From contig NZ_CP157390.1 in NCBI RefSeq assembly GCF_040050925.1, positions 2,232,001 to 2,296,000 of the forward strand: a DNA stretch of 64,000 nucleotides, in the 5' to 3' direction. Positions 32,836-43,252 of this stretch are shown here, piece after piece; the first letter of the stretch is position 1, and each line of letters begins with the position of its first letter. This DNA comes from Leifsonia sp. NPDC080035 (GTDB lineage: Bacteria > Actinomycetota > Actinomycetes > Actinomycetales > Microbacteriaceae). A model generated the notes under the pieces. The model was not told the DNA's origin and made no database searches. It worked only from the letters and a program-made list of their open reading frames with translations. The position numbers were made by a program, and so were the translations under genes.

Positions 32836-33846
32836 TCAGCGCGACGGCGCCGCCGTCGACCTGCGGACCACCAGCCGCGCGTCCGCCCGAACCGAGCGCG
32901 TACTCGGCTCCGCTCCTCCGAGCTCGTCGAGCAGGATGCGCGTGGCGAGCGCTCCCTGCTCGAACGGGCTCTGCGCCATCGTCGTGAGGCCGAAGCACTC
33001 CGCGTAGTCGTGGTCGTCGATGCCGATGACCGAGAGGTCCTCCGGCACCCGCAGGCGGTGGTCGCCCGCGGCGAGGATGGCGCCGAACGCCATCTCGTCC
33101 GAGCCGGCGAAGATCGCCGTCGGGCGCGGCCCCGGACGGTCGAGCAACCGGTTGACCGCCGCGCGGCCCTCCGGGAGCGAGAACCCGCCGGGGATGACCC
33201 ACTCCGGCCGCACCGGCAGGTGCGCCGTCCGCATCGCCTGCTCGAACCCGCGGAGCCGGCCGACGGGGACGTTGCTGTTCAGCCCCTCCTCGTCCTCGCC
33301 GCCCAGGTGCGCGATCTCGGTGTGACCGAGCGAGATGAGGTGCTCGGTCGCCGTGCGCGCGGTCGACTTCTCGTCGATCCCGATGCTGCGCAGACCCTTG
33401 ACCGGGCCGCCGACGACGATCGTCGGGTGACCGAGCGTCGCCAGCTGCTCGCGCTCCTCCGCGGTGAAGTCCAGGCAGAGCGCGAGCAGCGCATCCGTGC
33501 GTTTGCGCAGGATGCTGCGGTGGAACACCCGCTCACGGTCGCCGCGGTGGCCGCCCAGGTTGAACAGGATCATGTCGTAGCTGGCCGAGCGCAGCTCGGC
33601 GTCGACACCCTCCAGCACCTGCGTGTAGAACCAGCGGCTCACCGAGGGGACGACGACGCCGAGCGCGAGCGTCCGGCCGCTGGCGAGGCCGGACGCGCTC
33701 GACGACGCGACGTAGCCCAGCTCGTCCGCGGCGCGGCGCACGGCGGCCCGCGTCTTGTCCGACACGTTGGGGAGCCCCCGCAGCGCTCGCGACACGGTGG
33801 CCGTGGAGACCCCGGTCGCGCGCGCGACCTCCTCGATTCCTGCCAT
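32836..33846 (-). CDS. LacI family transcriptional regulator
   Basis: A 336-residue repressor with helix-turn-helix IEEVARATGVSTATVSRALR, hinge (SSSASGLASGRT) and a sugar-sensing core. It is the last gene of the ABC importer operon, 12 bp after the small membrane protein, so it is probably autoregulated through the palindromic operator at 37489-37517. Confidence 0.93.
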   Translation of the reverse strand: MAGIEEVARATGVSTATVSRALRGLPNVSDKTRAAVRRAADELGYVASSSASGLASGRTLALGVVVPSVSRWFYTQVLEGVDAELRSASYDMILFNLGGHRGDRERVFHRSILRKRTDALLALCLDFTAEEREQLATLGHPTIVVGGPVKGLRSIGIDEKSTARTATEHLISLGHTEIAHLGGEDEEGLNSNVPVGRLRGFEQAMRTAHLPVRPEWVIPGGFSLPEGRAAVNRLLDRPGPRPTAIFAGSDEMAFGAILAAGDHRLRVPEDLSVIGIDDHDYAECFGLTTMAQSPFEQGALATRILLDELGGAEPSTRSVRADARLVVRRSTAAPSR

Positions 33847-33858
33847 CGCGGTCCCCGG

Positions 33859-34095
33859 TCAGGAGTCCTGCCCGAGCCTGGCCTCCTCCGCCCGGAGGCG
33901 CGCCGCCAGGATGCGACGGCGCGCCTGCCAGAGCGCGATGAAGGCCAGCACGAGCGCGAGCGTCGTGAGCGCCCAGCCGAGGGCCGGCTGCCCGGTCAGC
34001 TCGCAGGCCGCCGTGATGATCAGGAACGCGACACCGAAGAACCCCACGAAGCCGAGACCGACATCGACCAGTTCCAGCGGATCGTTCCAGCGCAT
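33859..34095 (-). CDS. Small two-helix membrane protein in sugar ABC operon
   Basis: The 78 residues comprise two hydrophobic helices (about 12-33 and 39-57) and a basic then acidic tail (ARRRILAARLRAEEARLG). It lies 4 bp after the MalG-like permease and before the LacI gene. It may be an accessory subunit of the importer; no family is recognised. Confidence 0.75.
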   Translation of the reverse strand: MRWNDPLELVDVGLGFVGFFGVAFLIITAACELTGQPALGWALTTLALVLAFIALWQARRRILAARLRAEEARLGQDS

Positions 34096-34099
34096 CCGT

Positions 34100-35014
34100 T
34101 CAGCCCTTCACTCCACCTGCGGTCAGGCCTGCGACGATCCGGCGCTGGAAGATGAGCACCAGGATGATCAGCGGCACGGTCACGATCGTACCGGCCGCCA
34201 TGACGGCCGTGTACGGCTCCTGGTGCGGCTGGCTGCCGGTGAACGAGGCGATGGCCACCGTGACCGGCTGCGTCGCATCGCTCGACAGCTGGCTGGAGAT
34301 CAGGAACTCGTTCCACGAGGAGATGAACGCGAGGATCGCGGTCGTGAACACGGCGGGCGCCGCTAGCGGCAGGATGATCTTCCGGAACGCCTGCGCCTGG
34401 GTGCAGCCGTCGATCCGCGCCGCCTCCTCCAGGTCCCACGGCATCTCGCGGAAGAAGGAGACGAGCGTGTAGACCGTCAGCGGGAGCGCGAACGAGATCT
34501 CCGGGATGATCAGCGCCTGGTAGGTGCCCATCCAGCCGATGTTCGTGAACAGCTGGAACAGCGGGGTGATGAGCGCGACGCCGGGGAACATCGAGGCGGC
34601 CAGGATGATCCCCAGGATGATGCCCTTGAACTTGAACTCGAGGCGCGCGAGCGCGTACGAGGCGAAGATGCCGACCACGAGCGAGATCGCCGTGACGCAG
34701 ACGCCGATGAACAGCGAGTTCAGCAGCGCCTGGCCGAGGTGGTTGCCGAGGTTGGTCGACAGCGCCGTCACGTAGTTGTCCAGCGTCACGTGGGTGAACC
34801 ACGGCGTGTTGTCGTTGGTGTAGCCGACGTCGCGGAACGACGTGACGACCATCCAGTAGAACGGCAGCAGGCACCAGAGCACGATGACGATCGCCTGGAC
34901 GATGGTGCGGATGCTCTGGTTGCGGTTGCGCGACCTGGTGCGGTTCTTGGTGCGCGTGCGGGGGAGGGCGTTCGCCTCCGCGGTGGCCGACGCGGGCCCG
35001 GCGACGGTGGTCAT
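34100..35014 (-). CDS. Carbohydrate ABC transporter permease, MalG-like
   Basis: A 304-residue CUT1 permease with a basic N-terminus (TRTKNRTRSRNRNQ), six helices and the EAA loop EAARIDGCTQAQAFRKIILP. Its ATG shares one base with the MalF-like gene's TGA. Partner ATPase is not encoded nearby. Confidence 0.93.
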   Translation of the reverse strand: MTTVAGPASATAEANALPRTRTKNRTRSRNRNQSIRTIVQAIVIVLWCLLPFYWMVVTSFRDVGYTNDNTPWFTHVTLDNYVTALSTNLGNHLGQALLNSLFIGVCVTAISLVVGIFASYALARLEFKFKGIILGIILAASMFPGVALITPLFQLFTNIGWMGTYQALIIPEISFALPLTVYTLVSFFREMPWDLEEAARIDGCTQAQAFRKIILPLAAPAVFTTAILAFISSWNEFLISSQLSSDATQPVTVAIASFTGSQPHQEPYTAVMAAGTIVTVPLIILVLIFQRRIVAGLTAGGVKG

Positions 35015-36045
35015 CACTTGGCTCCCTTCGCTTGCGTCTCCTGTGTTCGCACGACGTTCGTGCCGAGGAACCGCACGAAGATGAAGGCGACCAGGAAGAT
35101 GAGGATGAACGTGATGGTGGAGAGGGCAGCGGCGCTGTTGAAGCCCTGCCTGATCTGATCCACCACCAGAATGGACAGCGTCGTGGTCGCATGGCCCGTG
35201 CCTCCGCCGCCGCCGGTCAGGATCTGCGGCAGGTCGTAGATGCGGAGCGCGTCGAGGACGCGGAACAGGACGGCGACCATCAGGGCCGGCTTCAGCAGCG
35301 GCATGGTCACGCGCCAGAAGCGCTGCCACGTGCTGGCGCCGTCCATCTTCGCCGCCTCGTAGACGTCCTCCGGGATGATCTGGAGGCCGGCCAGGATGAG
35401 CAGCGCCATGAACGGCGTCGTCTTCCAGGTGTCGGCGATGATGACCGCGAACCGGGACGCCCATTCGTCGCTCGTCCACAGGATGTGGGTGTTCAGGATG
35501 GCGTTGGCGACACCGGCGACCGAGAAGATGAAGAACCACAGCTTCGCGGTGACGGCGGTGGGGATCGCCCACGGGATCAGGATGGCCGCGCGGACGAAGC
35601 CGCGGCCGCGGAACGCGCGGTTCATGATGAGCGCGAACCAGAGTCCGAGCACGGTCTCCAGGACGACGGTGGTGACCGTGAAGAAGAAGGTGACCCCGAC
35701 GGCGCTCCAAAAAGTGGAGCCGAGGTTGCCGGGCGGGCAGGCGATGGTCTCGCCGTTCGGGCCGGCGCACTGCTGGAACAGCCAGTGGGCGTAGTTCTGG
35801 AATCCGGCGAAGCCGCCCTGCACGAACAGGCCGGTGGCGGGGTCGAGGCCCGCATCCTTCTGGAACGACATCACCACGGCGCTGACGATCGGGTAGCCGA
35901 TGACGACGGCGAGCAGGATCAGCGTGGGGATGATCAGGTAGAAGGCCCAGCGGCTCTGCTGGCGGCGGTTGTGCTTGACTCCGGCGCGCTGCTCGGGCGG
36001 CCTGTTCTTGGTTGATGAGGGGGCGACGACGTTCGACGTTGACAT
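35014..36045 (-). CDS. Carbohydrate ABC transporter permease, MalF-like
   Basis: A 343-residue permease with six or more helices, EAA loop EAAKMDGASTWQRFWRVTMP, and a small extracytoplasmic insertion with two Cys (QQCAGPNGETIACPP) after helix 1 that could form a disulfide. Second gene of the operon. Confidence 0.93.
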   Translation of the reverse strand: MSTSNVVAPSSTKNRPPEQRAGVKHNRRQQSRWAFYLIIPTLILLAVVIGYPIVSAVVMSFQKDAGLDPATGLFVQGGFAGFQNYAHWLFQQCAGPNGETIACPPGNLGSTFWSAVGVTFFFTVTTVVLETVLGLWFALIMNRAFRGRGFVRAAILIPWAIPTAVTAKLWFFIFSVAGVANAILNTHILWTSDEWASRFAVIIADTWKTTPFMALLILAGLQIIPEDVYEAAKMDGASTWQRFWRVTMPLLKPALMVAVLFRVLDALRIYDLPQILTGGGGGTGHATTTLSILVVDQIRQGFNSAAALSTITFILIFLVAFIFVRFLGTNVVRTQETQAKGAK

Positions 36046-36083
36046 GTGCTGCCTCCGGGAGGGAAAGCTGTGGGGTATGGGGA

Positions 36084-36113
36084 CCGGGCGGCGGGAAGGG
36101 TCCCGCCGCCCGG
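36084..36113 (-). terminator. 13-bp intercistronic stem-loop between binding protein and permease genes
   Basis: CCGGGCGGCGGGA pairs perfectly across a 4-nt loop. Located between the first and second genes of one operon, it probably causes partial termination or protects the upstream mRNA, giving more binding protein than permease. Confidence 0.7.
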
Positions 36114-36129
36114 CGACCGCGTCAGGGCG

Positions 36130-37416
36130 TTACTGCCCGGAGCTGGCGGTCTTGATGGCCGACGCCATGTCCTTCAGCGCCTGGTCGACGGACTTGTCGC
36201 CCTTCAGCGCGGCGTACGAGTTGTCCTGAACGGCCTTGGTGATGGCCGGGTAGAACGGCGAGACGGGACGCGGCACCGCGTTCTCGATCGACGTCTTCAG
36301 GGTGGACAGGTACGGCAGCTGCTGGTTCAGGCCCGCGTCGTCGTACAGCGACGAGAGGACAGGGGCCAGCGAGCCCTGCGTCACGAAGAACTTCTGGGTC
36401 TCCTCGCTCTGGAGGAACTTCAGGAATTCGAACGCGGTGGCCTTGTGCTTCGAGTACACGCTGATCGCCGCGTTGTGACCGCCCAGGCTCGAGACGCCGG
36501 GCTTGTCGGCGGTGATGCCGGGAAGCGGCGCGATGCCGAAGGTGTTCTTGACCGTGGACGAGCCGTCGGTCTTGGCCAGGTTGTACACGTAGGGCCAGTT
36601 GCGCAGGAACATCAGCTTGCCGGCCTCGAACGCCTGACGGCCCTGCTCCTCCTGGTAGGTGATGGCCTCGGCCGGGATCTGCCCGTTCTTGAAGCCGTCC
36701 ACCAGGCGGGTCAAACCTGCCTTGGCCTCGGAGCTGTCGACGGTGACGGTCTTGCCGTCGTCGCCGACGATGGTGCCGCCGTTGGTGTTGATGGCCTCCG
36801 CCACGTTCACCGTCAGACCCTCGTACTGGGCGAACTGCCCGGCGTAGCAGCCGATGCCCTTCGCCTTGGCGATGTCGCAGTCCTTGAGCATGTCATCCCA
36901 CGTCTTCGGCGGGGTGGGGACCAGGTCCTTGCGGTAGTAGAGGATGCCGCCGTCGGAGGTCTGCGGGGCCGCGTACTGCGTCCCGTTGTAGGTTCCCGAC
37001 TTGACGGTCGGCGCCAGCAGGGCCGAGTTGTCCATCTTGAAGTCGCCCTTCAGCGGCTGGAGCCAGCCCTTCGCGGCGAACTCACCGGTCCAGACGACGT
37101 CGACGTCCACGACGTCGTAGTTCGAGTCCTTCGCCTGGAAGTGCTGCACGAGGTCGTCGTGCTGCTGGTCGGCCTGGTCGGTCTGCTCCTTGAAGGTGAC
37201 CTTCTCGTTCGGGTGGGCCGCGTTCCACTTCTCGATGAGCGGACGGACGACGTTCGAGTTGTCCTTGCCCTGCACGTAGGTGATCGGACCCTTGCCGGTG
37301 AGGTTCGCGTTGGCGTCCCCGCCCCCGCTGCCTCCGGATCCGCCGCCGGTACATCCCGCCAGTGCAAGGCCAACCAGGGCCACACCGGCGATCACGGAGA
37401 GACGTGCTGCTTTCAT
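36130..37416 (-). CDS. Extracellular sugar-binding lipoprotein of an ABC importer
   Basis: The 428-residue solute-binding protein has a lipobox GLALAGCTG (Cys about 22), then a Gly/Ser linker and a family-1 binding fold (trehalose/maltose-like, for example NWPYVYNLAK). The ATG has GAGGAG upstream. It heads the operon, 73 bp downstream of a LacI-type dyad. Confidence 0.94.
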   Translation of the reverse strand: MKAARLSVIAGVALVGLALAGCTGGGSGGSGGGDANANLTGKGPITYVQGKDNSNVVRPLIEKWNAAHPNEKVTFKEQTDQADQQHDDLVQHFQAKDSNYDVVDVDVVWTGEFAAKGWLQPLKGDFKMDNSALLAPTVKSGTYNGTQYAAPQTSDGGILYYRKDLVPTPPKTWDDMLKDCDIAKAKGIGCYAGQFAQYEGLTVNVAEAINTNGGTIVGDDGKTVTVDSSEAKAGLTRLVDGFKNGQIPAEAITYQEEQGRQAFEAGKLMFLRNWPYVYNLAKTDGSSTVKNTFGIAPLPGITADKPGVSSLGGHNAAISVYSKHKATAFEFLKFLQSEETQKFFVTQGSLAPVLSSLYDDAGLNQQLPYLSTLKTSIENAVPRPVSPFYPAITKAVQDNSYAALKGDKSVDQALKDMASAIKTASSGQ

Positions 37417-37488
37417 TTCACTCCTCGTTGAGCTCTTGGTGCAGGCGCGGGCGCGCCCGTCGACACCGTACCCCCGCCTTCGCGTGCG

Positions 37489-37517
37489 ATGCAAGCGTTT
37501 ACGTCAAGCGCTTGCAT
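37489..37517. promoter_or_regulatory. LacI-type operator with nested palindromes
   Basis: ATGCAAGCG and CGCTTGCAT are perfect inverted repeats 11 nt apart; inside lies the 10-bp palindrome CAAGCGCTTG. CAAGCG/CGCTTG half-sites are typical of LacI family regulators such as those for alpha-glucosides. The site is upstream of the binding-protein operon whose last gene is a LacI protein. Confidence 0.8.
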
Positions 37518-37616
37518 GCGCGCGCATTGCGGTTTGGTCACGGCGCGTCTGCCCGCGAGCGGGGGACAGGCGGGGTGCAGCAGGCGGCGTCGGCGCGCGG
37601 AGTTAGGCTTTCGGGT

Positions 37617-39500
37617 GTGAGTGGGATGCGCGGCATGGGCGGAGGCGGGATGCGCTCGCGCGTCAGCGGCGGCGATGCGGAGGCGCAGAAGGCGCTGAAC
37701 GCGACGGCGCCGAGGATCCCGCACCTGTTCCGCCGGATCGTGGCCCTGTTCGCACCGCACCGGATGGCGATCATCGTGACGATGGTGCTGGTCCTGGTCG
37801 GGGCCGCGCTCTCCGTCGTGCCGCCGCTGCTCACCCAGCGCGCCTTCGACGACGGCCTGTTCCCGAAGAGCGGCACCCCGGACATGCCGGTGCTGATCGA
37901 GATCGTCGTGCTGATGATCGTGGTGTTCGTCGGCTCCGCGCTGCTCGGCGTCTGGCAGACCTACCTGACGGCGACGGTCGGCAACAAGGTGATGGGGGCG
38001 CTCCGGGTCCGGCTCTTCTCGCACCTGCAGTCGATGGAGCTGAGCTTCTTCACCAAGACCAAGACCGGCATCATCCAGTCGCGGCTGCAGAACGACGTCG
38101 GCGGCGTCGCGAGCGTGCTGACCAACACGATGTCGAGCATCCTCGGCAACACCGTCACCGTGATCGCCGCGCTCGTCGCGATGCTGCTGCTGAACTGGCA
38201 ACTGACGATCGTCGCGGTCATCCTGATGCCGATCCTGGTGATCGCGCAGCGGCGCGTCGGCCAGGTCCGCGCGCGGATCGCCACGAAGACGCAGGAGTCG
38301 CTCTCGGACATGACGGCGATCACGCAGGAGACGCTGAGCGTGTCCGGCATCCTGCTCTCGAAGAGCTTCAACCGGCAGGCGGCCGAGGTGGAGCGCTACT
38401 CGGACGAGAACCGCAACCAGATCCGGCTGCAGGTCTCCCAGGCGATGAGCGGCCAGTGGTTCTTCGCGATGGTCAACATCTTCCTGTCGTCCATCCCCGC
38501 CATCGTCTACCTGGTCTCCGGCTGGCTCGTGCTCGGGGGCGCGCACGATATCACCGCCGGCACGATCGTCGCCTTCACGACGGTGCAGGCCCGGCTGCTG
38601 TTCCCGCTGCTCGCCCTGATGCGCGTCGCGCTCGACCTGCAGACCTCCGGCGCGCTGTTCGCCCGGATCTTCGAGTACCTGGACCTGAAGCCGGCGATCG
38701 CCGACACGCCGGACGCGGTGCCCGTCGACGAGGGCGCCGGCCTCGGCCGCATCGAGTTCGACCACGTCGTGTTCCGGTACCCGGACGCGCGGCCGGGCGA
38801 GCGCAACACGCTCGACGACGTCTCCTTCGTGATCGAGCCGGGGGAGTTCGCGGCGTTCGTCGGGCCGAGCGGCGCGGGAAAGACCACGGTCTCGTACCTC
38901 ATCCCGCGGTTCTACGACGCGACCGGCGGCCGCATCCTGTTCGGGGACGCGGACATCCGCAGCCTGCAGCAGGACTCGCTGGTCTCGCACATCGGCGTCG
39001 TGAGCCAGGAGACGTACCTCTTCCACGCCACGATCGCGGAGAACCTGCGCTACGCGCGGCCGGACGCTACCCAGGAGCAGCTGGAGACGGCGGCGAAGCG
39101 GGCGAACATCCACGAGACGATCGTCGGCTTCCCCGACGGCTACGCGACCGTGGTCGGCGAGCGCGGCTACCGGCTCTCCGGCGGCGAGAAGCAGCGGATC
39201 GCGATCGCGCGCGTGCTGCTGAAGGACCCCGAGGTGCTCATCCTCGACGAGGCGACGAGCGCCCTCGACACGATCTCGGAGCGGGTGGTGCAGCAGGCGC
39301 TGGACACCGCATCCCGCGGCCGCACGACGATCGCGATCGCGCACCGGCTCTCCACCATCGTGGCGGCGGACGTCATCTTCGTCATCGACCACGGACAGGT
39401 CGTGGAGCGGGGCACGCACAGGGAGCTGCTGGAGCTCGGCGGCGTGTACTCGCGCCTCTACCGCGAGCAGACCGAGGGGGCGCTCGCGCCGGAGGCGTAG
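37617..39500 (+). CDS. ABC exporter, fused membrane and ATPase domains
   Basis: A 627-residue half-transporter: six-helix exporter domain (about residues 45-345), then an ATPase with Walker A GPSGAGKTT, signature LSGGEKQRIAIARVL, Walker B VLILDEATSALD and H-loop IAIAHRLST. It should act as a homodimer or heterodimer exporting drugs or lipids. TAGGCT ends 7 nt before the chosen GTG (leaderless); internal ATGs downstream are less likely starts. Confidence 0.92.
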   Translation: MSGMRGMGGGGMRSRVSGGDAEAQKALNATAPRIPHLFRRIVALFAPHRMAIIVTMVLVLVGAALSVVPPLLTQRAFDDGLFPKSGTPDMPVLIEIVVLMIVVFVGSALLGVWQTYLTATVGNKVMGALRVRLFSHLQSMELSFFTKTKTGIIQSRLQNDVGGVASVLTNTMSSILGNTVTVIAALVAMLLLNWQLTIVAVILMPILVIAQRRVGQVRARIATKTQESLSDMTAITQETLSVSGILLSKSFNRQAAEVERYSDENRNQIRLQVSQAMSGQWFFAMVNIFLSSIPAIVYLVSGWLVLGGAHDITAGTIVAFTTVQARLLFPLLALMRVALDLQTSGALFARIFEYLDLKPAIADTPDAVPVDEGAGLGRIEFDHVVFRYPDARPGERNTLDDVSFVIEPGEFAAFVGPSGAGKTTVSYLIPRFYDATGGRILFGDADIRSLQQDSLVSHIGVVSQETYLFHATIAENLRYARPDATQEQLETAAKRANIHETIVGFPDGYATVVGERGYRLSGGEKQRIAIARVLLKDPEVLILDEATSALDTISERVVQQALDTASRGRTTIAIAHRLSTIVAADVIFVIDHGQVVERGTHRELLELGGVYSRLYREQTEGALAPEA

Positions 39501-39605
39501 CGCCGTCGCCGGGTGCATCGGCGACTGGGGTCGTTCGGGACGTTCCGGGGATGCTCGAGCACGGGCACACGTACCGAACGGGGCAGTCGCGCGCCGCGTC
39601 CCGGT

Positions 39606-39621
39606 GTTAGGCTGGCCTAAC
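39606..39621. promoter_or_regulatory. DtxR/MntR-type operator before mntH
   Basis: GTTAGGC-TG-GCCTAAC is a near-perfect dyad matching the TTAGGC-nn-GCCTAA core bound by DtxR/IdeR/MntR proteins. It lies 22 bp upstream of the mntH start, and an mntR-like gene ends 200 bp past mntH. TAGGCT inside it may itself be the -10. Confidence 0.88.
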
Positions 39622-39643
39622 AATCTAGTGAGGGGGGGCGAGG

Positions 39644-40888
39644 ATGGCGCTGGAGCTAACCGACCGGCCGACACGCGCCCCGCTGCGCCTCCTGCTCCTC
39701 CTCGGGCCGGCGTTCGTCGCCGCCATCGCCTACGTCGACCCGGGCAACGTCGCGGCCAACCTGACCGCGGGCGCGCGCTACGGCTACCTGCTGGTCTGGG
39801 TGCTGGTGGCGGCCAACGCGATCGCCGTCTTCGTGCAGTACCAGTCGGCGAAGCTGGGGATCGTCACCGGGCGGAGCCTGCCCGAGCTGCTGGGATCGCG
39901 ACTGGGCAACGCCGCACGTCGCGCGTACTGGGCACAGGCCGAACTGGTTGCGGCGGCGACCGACATCGCCGAGGTGATCGGCGGCGCGATCGCGCTCAAC
40001 CTGCTGTTCGGCCTGCCGTTGCCGCTCGGCGGCCTCATCGTCGGGGTCGCGGCGATCGGCATCCTCGCCGTGCAGTCCCGGCACGGGCAGCGGCCGTTCG
40101 AGGTGGTGATCTGCACGCTGCTCGGCGTCATCGCGGTCGGCTTCCTGGCCGGGCTGTTCGTCAGCCCGGTGGACTGGGGCGCCGCGGCGGGCGGACTGGT
40201 CCCGCGCTTCGACGGCGCGCCGACCGTGCTGCTCGCGGCGAGCATGCTCGGCGCCACCGTCATGCCGCACGCGATCTACCTCCACTCGGCGCTCGCCCGC
40301 GACCGGCACGGCGCGAGCGAGGACACCGGCCGCGTGCGCACGCTGCTGCGCGCGACCCGGCTGGATGTGCTCCTCGCGCTCATCCTCGCCGGCGCGGTGA
40401 ACGTCGCCATGCTGCTGCTGGCCGCGTCCTCGCTCGCCGGCGTGGCGGGGACCGACACCATCGAGGGCGCGCACGCCGCCATCGGAAACGCCCTCGGGCC
40501 GGTGATCGCGGCGATCTTCGCGATCGGGCTGCTCGCCTCCGGCCTCGCATCGACCTCCGTCGGCAGCTACGCGGGCGCGACGATCATGGGCGGCCTGCTG
40601 CGCGTGCGGATCCCGCTGCTCGCCCGGCGGGTGGTCACGCTCATCCCGGCCATCGTCATCCTCGCGCTCGGGGCCGACCCGACCTGGGCGCTGGTGCTGT
40701 CGCAGGTGTTCCTGAGCCTGGGCATCCCGTTCGCGATGATCCCGCTGCTGCGCCTCACCGGTTCGCGAGCGGTGATGGGCGAGCGCGCGGACGCGGTGTG
40801 GGTTCGCATCGCGGGCGGCGCCGTTGCCGGCCTCGTGGTGCTCCTGAACCTCGCCCTGGTGGTCCTCACCGTCACCGGCGCCGCCTGA
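39644..40888 (+). CDS. mntH: Nramp family Mn2+/Fe2+ transporter
   Basis: A 414-residue Nramp protein with about 11 helices. Metal-binding motifs are present: DPGN in helix 1 (AYVDPGNVAAN) and MPH in helix 6 (GATVMPHAIYLHS). It imports manganese with protons. The upstream DtxR-type box and the neighbouring mntR predict repression by excess Mn2+. An AGGGGGGGCGAGG stretch before the ATG can supply the ribosome site. Confidence 0.95.
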   Translation: MALELTDRPTRAPLRLLLLLGPAFVAAIAYVDPGNVAANLTAGARYGYLLVWVLVAANAIAVFVQYQSAKLGIVTGRSLPELLGSRLGNAARRAYWAQAELVAAATDIAEVIGGAIALNLLFGLPLPLGGLIVGVAAIGILAVQSRHGQRPFEVVICTLLGVIAVGFLAGLFVSPVDWGAAAGGLVPRFDGAPTVLLAASMLGATVMPHAIYLHSALARDRHGASEDTGRVRTLLRATRLDVLLALILAGAVNVAMLLLAASSLAGVAGTDTIEGAHAAIGNALGPVIAAIFAIGLLASGLASTSVGSYAGATIMGGLLRVRIPLLARRVVTLIPAIVILALGADPTWALVLSQVFLSLGIPFAMIPLLRLTGSRAVMGERADAVWVRIAGGAVAGLVVLLNLALVVLTVTGAA

Positions 40889-40925
40889 CCCGCGCTCCCG
40901 CGCCGGTCCCTCCGGCACCGGTCCC

Positions 40926-40984
40926 GCCGAGTGGCAGGTTGTTGTCGCTTCTCGCGGCGAATGGTGACAACAAGGCGCCACTCG
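40926..40984. repeat. Dispersed intergenic hairpin element, copy 2
   Basis: Bases 40926-40954 match the element at 10392-10420 almost exactly. The arms 40928-40948 and 40964-40984 pair at about 17 of 21 positions, with perfect outer arms CGAGTGGC/GCCACTCG. Located between convergent mntH and mntR. Confidence 0.75.
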
Positions 40985-41091
40985 ATGGCCGCGCCGCGCC
41001 CGCCGGTCCCGCCGCTCCTGCCGCTTCCGCCGGGGCCGCCGGCCCCTGCCGAGAGGGGCGAAGTGGGGCGGGAGGCGCGGCGGGCCGAGGG

Positions 41092-41760
41092 TCAGGGTGC
41101 GGCGACCCAGACGGCGGACGCGGCCGTCGCGCCGAGCACCAGCGGCTCGCCGCCGATGCGGACCGTCACGTCGCCGGCGAACTCGCGGTGCTCGTCGACG
41201 GTGACCAGCGCATCCAGGCCGACGCCGCGCTCGCCGAGGTAGCGCAGCACCGCGGGATCGGCGTCGGAGATGCGCACGACCGTGAGCGGCACCCCGGTCT
41301 CGGCGGAGAGCAGCGGGACCGCCTCCGGGCGCCGCGGTGTCCCGTCCGCGGTCGGGATCGGGTCGCCGTGCGGGTCGCGCGCCGGGTAGCCGAGCCGGCG
41401 GTCGATCCGGTCGACCAGCTCGTCGGACACCGCGTGCTCGAGCACCTCGGCCTCGTCGTGCACCTCGTCCCAGCCGTAGCCGAGCTCCTCCACCAGGAAC
41501 GTCTCGATGAGCCGGTGCCTGCGCACCATCGCGACGGCGCCGCGTCGGCCCGCCTCGGTCAGCTCGATCCCGCCGTACGGCTCGTGCACCAGCAGACCCT
41601 GGTCGGCGAGCCGGCGGATGCCGTCCGAGACGGTCGCAGCCCGCACGCCCATCCGCTCGGACAGCTGTTTGACGGTGACCGGATCGCCCGCCCACTCCGT
41701 GGCGGACCAGATGATCTTCAGATAGTCCTGGGCCACGGGCGAGAGGTCGGACACGGGCAT
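41092..41760 (-). CDS. mntR: DtxR family manganese/iron-dependent repressor
   Basis: A 222-residue repressor with a winged helix (VTVKQLSERMGVRAATVSDG), a metal-binding dimerisation domain (ETFLVEELGYGWDEVHDEAEVLEHAVS, with Glu, His and Glu ligands) and a C-terminal SH3/FeoA-like domain from about residue 150. The domain set and its neighbour suggest MntR rather than IdeR. TAGAAT ends 7 nt before the ATG (leaderless). Convergent with mntH. Confidence 0.9.
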   Translation of the reverse strand: MPVSDLSPVAQDYLKIIWSATEWAGDPVTVKQLSERMGVRAATVSDGIRRLADQGLLVHEPYGGIELTEAGRRGAVAMVRRHRLIETFLVEELGYGWDEVHDEAEVLEHAVSDELVDRIDRRLGYPARDPHGDPIPTADGTPRRPEAVPLLSAETGVPLTVVRISDADPAVLRYLGERGVGLDALVTVDEHREFAGDVTVRIGGEPLVLGATAASAVWVAAP

Positions 41761-41840
41761 GCAAGCGATTCTAGGCGGGGCGCGGATGCGCGGAGGTAAC
41801 AGTGGCCGCCTGCCGCAGCCCTCCTGTTACGGTGGAGCCC

Positions 41841-43205
<1,365 letters not shown>

Positions 43206-43252
43206 CCCCGCCGCACACACCCACACGCACACCCCCACGCAGGAAGACAGCA

